Source: Chitinophaga costaii
GTDB taxonomy: Bacteria > Bacteroidota > Bacteroidia > Chitinophagales > Chitinophagaceae
NCBI RefSeq assembly: GCF_900094705.1
Contig: NZ_FMAR01000004.1
Location: forward strand, 348,430 to 412,429
Direction: 5' to 3'
DNA length: 64,000 nucleotides
The first letter of the stretch is position 1. Every line of letters begins with the position of its first letter. A program made the position numbers and the translations under genes. The notes under the pieces were generated by a model. The model saw nothing but the letters and a program-made list of their open reading frames with translations, made no database searches and was not told where the DNA came from. Below are positions 61,813 to 64,000 of the stretch, piece after piece.

Positions 61813-61840
61813 CATCCCGCAGCTAAAGGATAGCTGTATT

Positions 61841-61924
61841 GCCCAGATGGCGGAATTGGTAGACGCGCTAGACTCAAAATCTTGTTTTCGAAAGGGAGTG
61901 CAGGTTCGATTCCTGTTCTGGGCA
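61841..61924 (+). tRNA. tRNA-Leu (anticodon CAA)
   Basis: The 84-base gene has acceptor arms GCCCAGA (61841-61847) and TCTGGGC (61917-61923), with discriminator A at 61924. The anticodon loop CTCAAAA holds CAA at 61875-61877, for UUG codons. The long variable arm (TTTTCGAAAGGGAG) is the class II mark of tRNA-Leu. The T-loop GGTTCGATTCC is canonical. The CCA end is not encoded. One pair in the anticodon stem is T-T. Confidence 0.95.
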
Positions 61925-62066
61925 CAAGCTTTAAAGGTCGGAGATTTTTCTCTGGCCTTTTTTGTTTAGTTAATTGATCGTTTGCGTATATTTATAGGAG
62001 CATTATAAATAAAATAGGTTTAGCTTTTACATTGTTGGAGCTGCTTTTAATCCTGCCACTTTAGAA

Positions 62067-62273
62067 ATGGAAGACCGTATTTTATTTATTCCTTTGAAAG
62101 ACTATGAAAGTAACTCCACTGCTATATCAGTTAACGCGAAAAATAAGAGAAGATTTACAGTTTCATTAAAAGAAGGTACAATTGCAAAAGGAGCGAAATA
62201 CTTTATAAAGAAATCCGAATTGGTAGCGAAGTTGATGGGGAAATTTGAAGAGATGGAGAGATATTATAAATAG
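62067..62273 (+). CDS. Small hypothetical protein upstream of rhuM
   Basis: This is a 68-residue protein of no recognised family. It is lysine-rich and soluble (ILFIPLKDYESNSTAI, RRFTVSLKEGTIAKGAKYFI and the acidic end KFEEMERYYK). It starts ATG at 62067, after an AT-rich stretch, and ends 26 bases before the RhuM-family gene, so the two may be co-transcribed. Its base composition is clearly poorer in GC than the rest of the window. An antitoxin or DNA-binding partner of RhuM is possible, but no motif supports it. Confidence 0.6.
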   Translation: MEDRILFIPLKDYESNSTAISVNAKNKRRFTVSLKEGTIAKGAKYFIKKSELVAKLMGKFEEMERYYK

Positions 62274-62298
62274 CTTTTTTGATTGGGTTATTGATTAA

Positions 62299-63330
62299 AT
62301 GCTTAAAAAGATGGCAAGCGGCAACATACCACAGAATAATGAAATTATTTTTTACACTTCACCAGAAGGGGATATTAAAATTGAGGTATTCTTTAATGAT
62401 GAAACCTTTTGGCTAAGCCAGAAGAAGATGGCCGAAGTATTTGGGGTAGATGTAAGAACGATAAATGAACACCTACAAAATATTTACAATACCGGAGAAT
62501 TGCAAAGAGAAGCAACTATCCGGAAAATCCGGATAGTTCAAAAAGAAGGTAGTAGGGATGTTGCCCGTGATGTGGATTTCTTTAATCTGGATGCCATTAT
62601 AGCCGTTGGCTATCGAGTAAACAGTTATCAGGCTACTCAATTCCGTATTTGGGCTTCCAAAACACTCCGTGAGTTCATTATTAAAGGCTTTGTATTAGAT
62701 GATGAAAGACTTAAACAGGGCAAACGTTTTGGCAAGGACTACTTTGATGAACTCCTGGAGCGTATCAGGGAAATACTGGCTAGTGAAAGACGTTTTTACC
62801 TCAAAATAACTGACATATACGAGCAATGCAGTATAGACTATAACAAAGACGCAGAAATTACTCAGAAGTTCTTTAAAACGGTTCAGAATAAATTACATTT
62901 CGCTATATCTGGTAAAACTGCTGCCGGTATCATTGCTGAAAGGGTAAGTGCCGATAAACCGAACATGGGCTTGCAGACGTGGAAGAATGCACCGAACGGG
63001 AAGATTTTAAAAACGGATATTGCCGTAGCAAAAAATTACCTGATAGAGAAGGAAATCAAAGAACTGGAACGCATTGTTACCATGTACCTTGATTATGCAG
63101 AAAACCAAGCGGCAAGACAAATTCCCATGAAAATGCGAGAGTGGGTAGATAGACTGGACGCTTTTCTTAAATTTAACGAATACCAGATTTTGAAAGATGC
63201 TGGCAAAGTAAGCCATGAAGTAGCAATAAAATTAGCTGAGAAGGAATATAAGAAATTCAGGGTTATTCAAGACCAGAATTTTGAAAGTGACTTTGATAAG
63301 GAGGTGAAAAAGCTGAAAGGGAAGAACTGA
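62299..63330 (+). CDS. rhuM: RhuM family protein
   Basis: This is a 343-residue member of the virulence RhuM family. The N-terminus FYTSPEGDIKIEVFFNDETF and WLSQKKMAEVFGVDVRTINE is the typical BRO-N/RhuM-like DNA-binding fold. DVDFFNLDAIIAVGYRVNS and QFRIWASKTLREFIIKGF follow, and ERIREILASERRFYLKITDIY starts the helical C-terminal half, which ends FDKEVKKLKGKN. RhuM is found on islands and phage-like elements; its biochemical role is unresolved. It is AT-rich and abuts an IS66 remnant, so it was likely acquired. ATG codons at 62299 and 62311 are both possible starts. Confidence 0.9.
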   Translation: MLKKMASGNIPQNNEIIFYTSPEGDIKIEVFFNDETFWLSQKKMAEVFGVDVRTINEHLQNIYNTGELQREATIRKIRIVQKEGSRDVARDVDFFNLDAIIAVGYRVNSYQATQFRIWASKTLREFIIKGFVLDDERLKQGKRFGKDYFDELLERIREILASERRFYLKITDIYEQCSIDYNKDAEITQKFFKTVQNKLHFAISGKTAAGIIAERVSADKPNMGLQTWKNAPNGKILKTDIAVAKNYLIEKEIKELERIVTMYLDYAENQAARQIPMKMREWVDRLDAFLKFNEYQILKDAGKVSHEVAIKLAEKEYKKFRVIQDQNFESDFDKEVKKLKGKN

Positions 63331-63332
63331 AG

Positions 63333-63544
63333 TTGCTACAATGTCAGCAAGCCGGTATAGCCTATCATGTTTTCCACTATTGGTACCACAAATACCGCCA
63401 TGGCCCACCGGTAACAGTTTTATACAGCTATCAAAAAGCACAGTGGCGAGTAGTGCTTTCTCAGAATGTTACCTATCCAATGGTGCCCGTATTATTCTGC
63501 ATCAACCAGTGCATGCCGATTACCTTAAAACGCTGGCAGGTTAA
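63333..63544 (+). pseudogene. IS66 TnpA remnant, 5'-truncated and frameshifted
   Basis: The first frame, from 63333, gives LQCQQAGIAYHVFHYWYHKY, the TnpA segment after its helix-turn-helix. From about 63410 the match switches to another frame, giving FIQLSKSTVASSAFSECYLS and then RIILHQPVHADYLKTLAG before a stop at 63544. The N-terminal DNA-binding part is missing because the element starts at the RhuM stop. A small indel around 63400-63415 explains the frame change. Confidence 0.75.
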
Positions 63545-63546
63545 TC

Positions 63547-63893
63547 ATGTTACACCTATCAGCCAACTGTCGTTATTTTCTTTACCAGGGTAATGCAGAT
63601 ATGCGCAAAGAATTTGATTCCCTTAGCGGCATCCTTACCATCCAAATGCAAGGAAACGTGTTGAGCGGCGATGTTTTGTTTTTTTGAATCGCCGTAAAAA
63701 CCAGATTAAACTTTTGCTATGGGAAGGCGATGGTTTTGCTCTCTACCATAAGCGATTGGAACGCGGTACTTACGAACTACCAGCTGTATCCGTATTAACC
63801 AGCCATCAACTCAGCCTGCTCCTACAGGGCGCTGTATTGAAAAGTGTACGTCATCGAAAAAGATATCAACATACGGCTAAAATTAATGGATAA
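63547..63893 (+). pseudogene. IS66 TnpB (Orf2) with a frameshift in a T run
   Basis: The first frame begins at ATG 63547 with MLHLSANCRYFLYQGNADMR and then KEFDSLSGI and QGNVLSGDVLFF, stopping at 63685-63687. After a run of seven T the next frame gives LNRRKNQIKLLLWEGDGFAL, YHKRLERGTYELP and ends at 63891-63893. One extra T would restore a complete 115-residue TnpB. Loss of one base in the T run is the simplest cause. Programmed slippage is unlikely for TnpB. Confidence 0.82.
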
Positions 63894-63943
63894 TAAGCTG
63901 CCCCTTGTAATATCTATATCGAATTTTACGATCTTTGCATCCC

Positions 63944-64000
63944 ATGCAGGACGCTATAGATTATAAGACATTATACTAAGCACAGCAGGTAAAATTAAGC
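63944..64000 (+). pseudogene. IS66 TnpC start with a nonsense codon (runs off the window)
   Basis: ATG at 63944 gives MQDAIDYKTLY and then TAA at 63977-63979. The frame is open after it as AQQVKLS. The usual TnpC opening has DYKxLYExxxQQ, so TAA probably replaced GAA. Just upstream GATCTTTGC (63931-63939) resembles a Bacteroidota -7 element. The rest lies beyond the window. Confidence 0.6.

Larger units (their letters stand above)
63331..64000 (+). mobile_element. IS66-type element remnant (tnpA, tnpB and start of tnpC, all broken)
   Basis: Three consecutive reading frames match the TnpA-TnpB-TnpC order of IS66 elements. TnpA lacks its N-terminus and has a frameshift, TnpB has a frameshift in a T run, and TnpC has a nonsense codon. 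The 5' end is fused to the RhuM stop codon. The 3' end runs out of the window, and no terminal inverted repeat is visible. The element cannot move by itself. Confidence 0.82.

Noticed and set aside
61925..64000. Direct repeat of the tRNA-Leu 3' end as an attachment site
   Set aside because: No copy of the T-loop/acceptor end was seen in the 2 kb that follow; if present it lies beyond the window.

Overview
The window looks like a piece of a Bacteroidota chromosome, most likely the Chitinophagales (Chitinophaga-like). The evidence is three SusC/SusD outer-membrane uptake pairs, two ECF sigma/FecR pairs with STN-bearing SusC receptors, a fused CcoN-CcoO cbb3 oxidase subunit, and promoters of the TTTG-N19-TAnnTTTG type. 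Family assignments rest on motifs read by eye; no database search was run.

Layout. 1-8.4 kb is housekeeping: the 3' end of an ABC permease, tsaD, a heptamer repeat, a trmN-like methyltransferase, a saccharopine/alanine dehydrogenase-like enzyme, a secreted-protein pseudogene with an in-frame TGA, a multi-PAS histidine kinase and a J-domain/KTSC protein. 8.5-16 kb holds a membrane-anchored BTAD-type regulator divergent from a SusC-SusD-EEP phosphohydrolase operon. 16.3-27.7 kb is a microaerobic respiration block: fnr-like regulator, hemerythrin/RIC protein, ccoI, ccoS, ccoNO, ccoQ, ccoP, ccoG, ccoH and a TauE/SafE protein on the minus strand, with hemN divergent. Two Fnr-type palindromes lie in front of the RIC gene and hemN. 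27.8-30.5 kb is a TetR-MFS-isochorismatase-fold module with two matching 25-bp operators. 30.6-40 kb is sigma/FecR/SusC/SusD plus two tandem TlpA-like thioredoxins and no carbohydrate enzyme. 40.4-50.3 kb is a second sigma/FecR/SusC/SusD locus with GH16 and GH18 enzymes, and an alginate-lyase-fold protein upstream. 50.8-58.3 kb holds an atypical Nramp transporter and then an eight-gene redox operon (YceI, haem lipoprotein, DUF5777-type barrel, cytochrome c, small twin-arginine protein, 4Fe-4S protein, NrfD, Ig-like membrane protein) with no catalytic molybdopterin subunit. 58.6-61.8 kb has an aldehyde dehydrogenase and a CPA1 Na+/H+ antiporter. 61.8-64 kb has tRNA-Leu(CAA) with a clear promoter, followed by an AT-rich acquired segment: a small orphan gene, a RhuM-family gene and an IS66-type element broken in all three reading frames.

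How the genes work together. The cbb3 block contains the oxidase, its copper and haem assembly factors, an oxygen/NO-type regulator and anaerobic haem synthesis, so it reads as one low-oxygen regulon. The 52-58 kb operon reads as a separate quinol or periplasmic electron-transfer device whose terminal reaction is unknown; it is the best candidate here for an undescribed system. Each Sus locus has its own regulator type: a BTAD membrane regulator for the first, and sigma/anti-sigma pairs for the other two.
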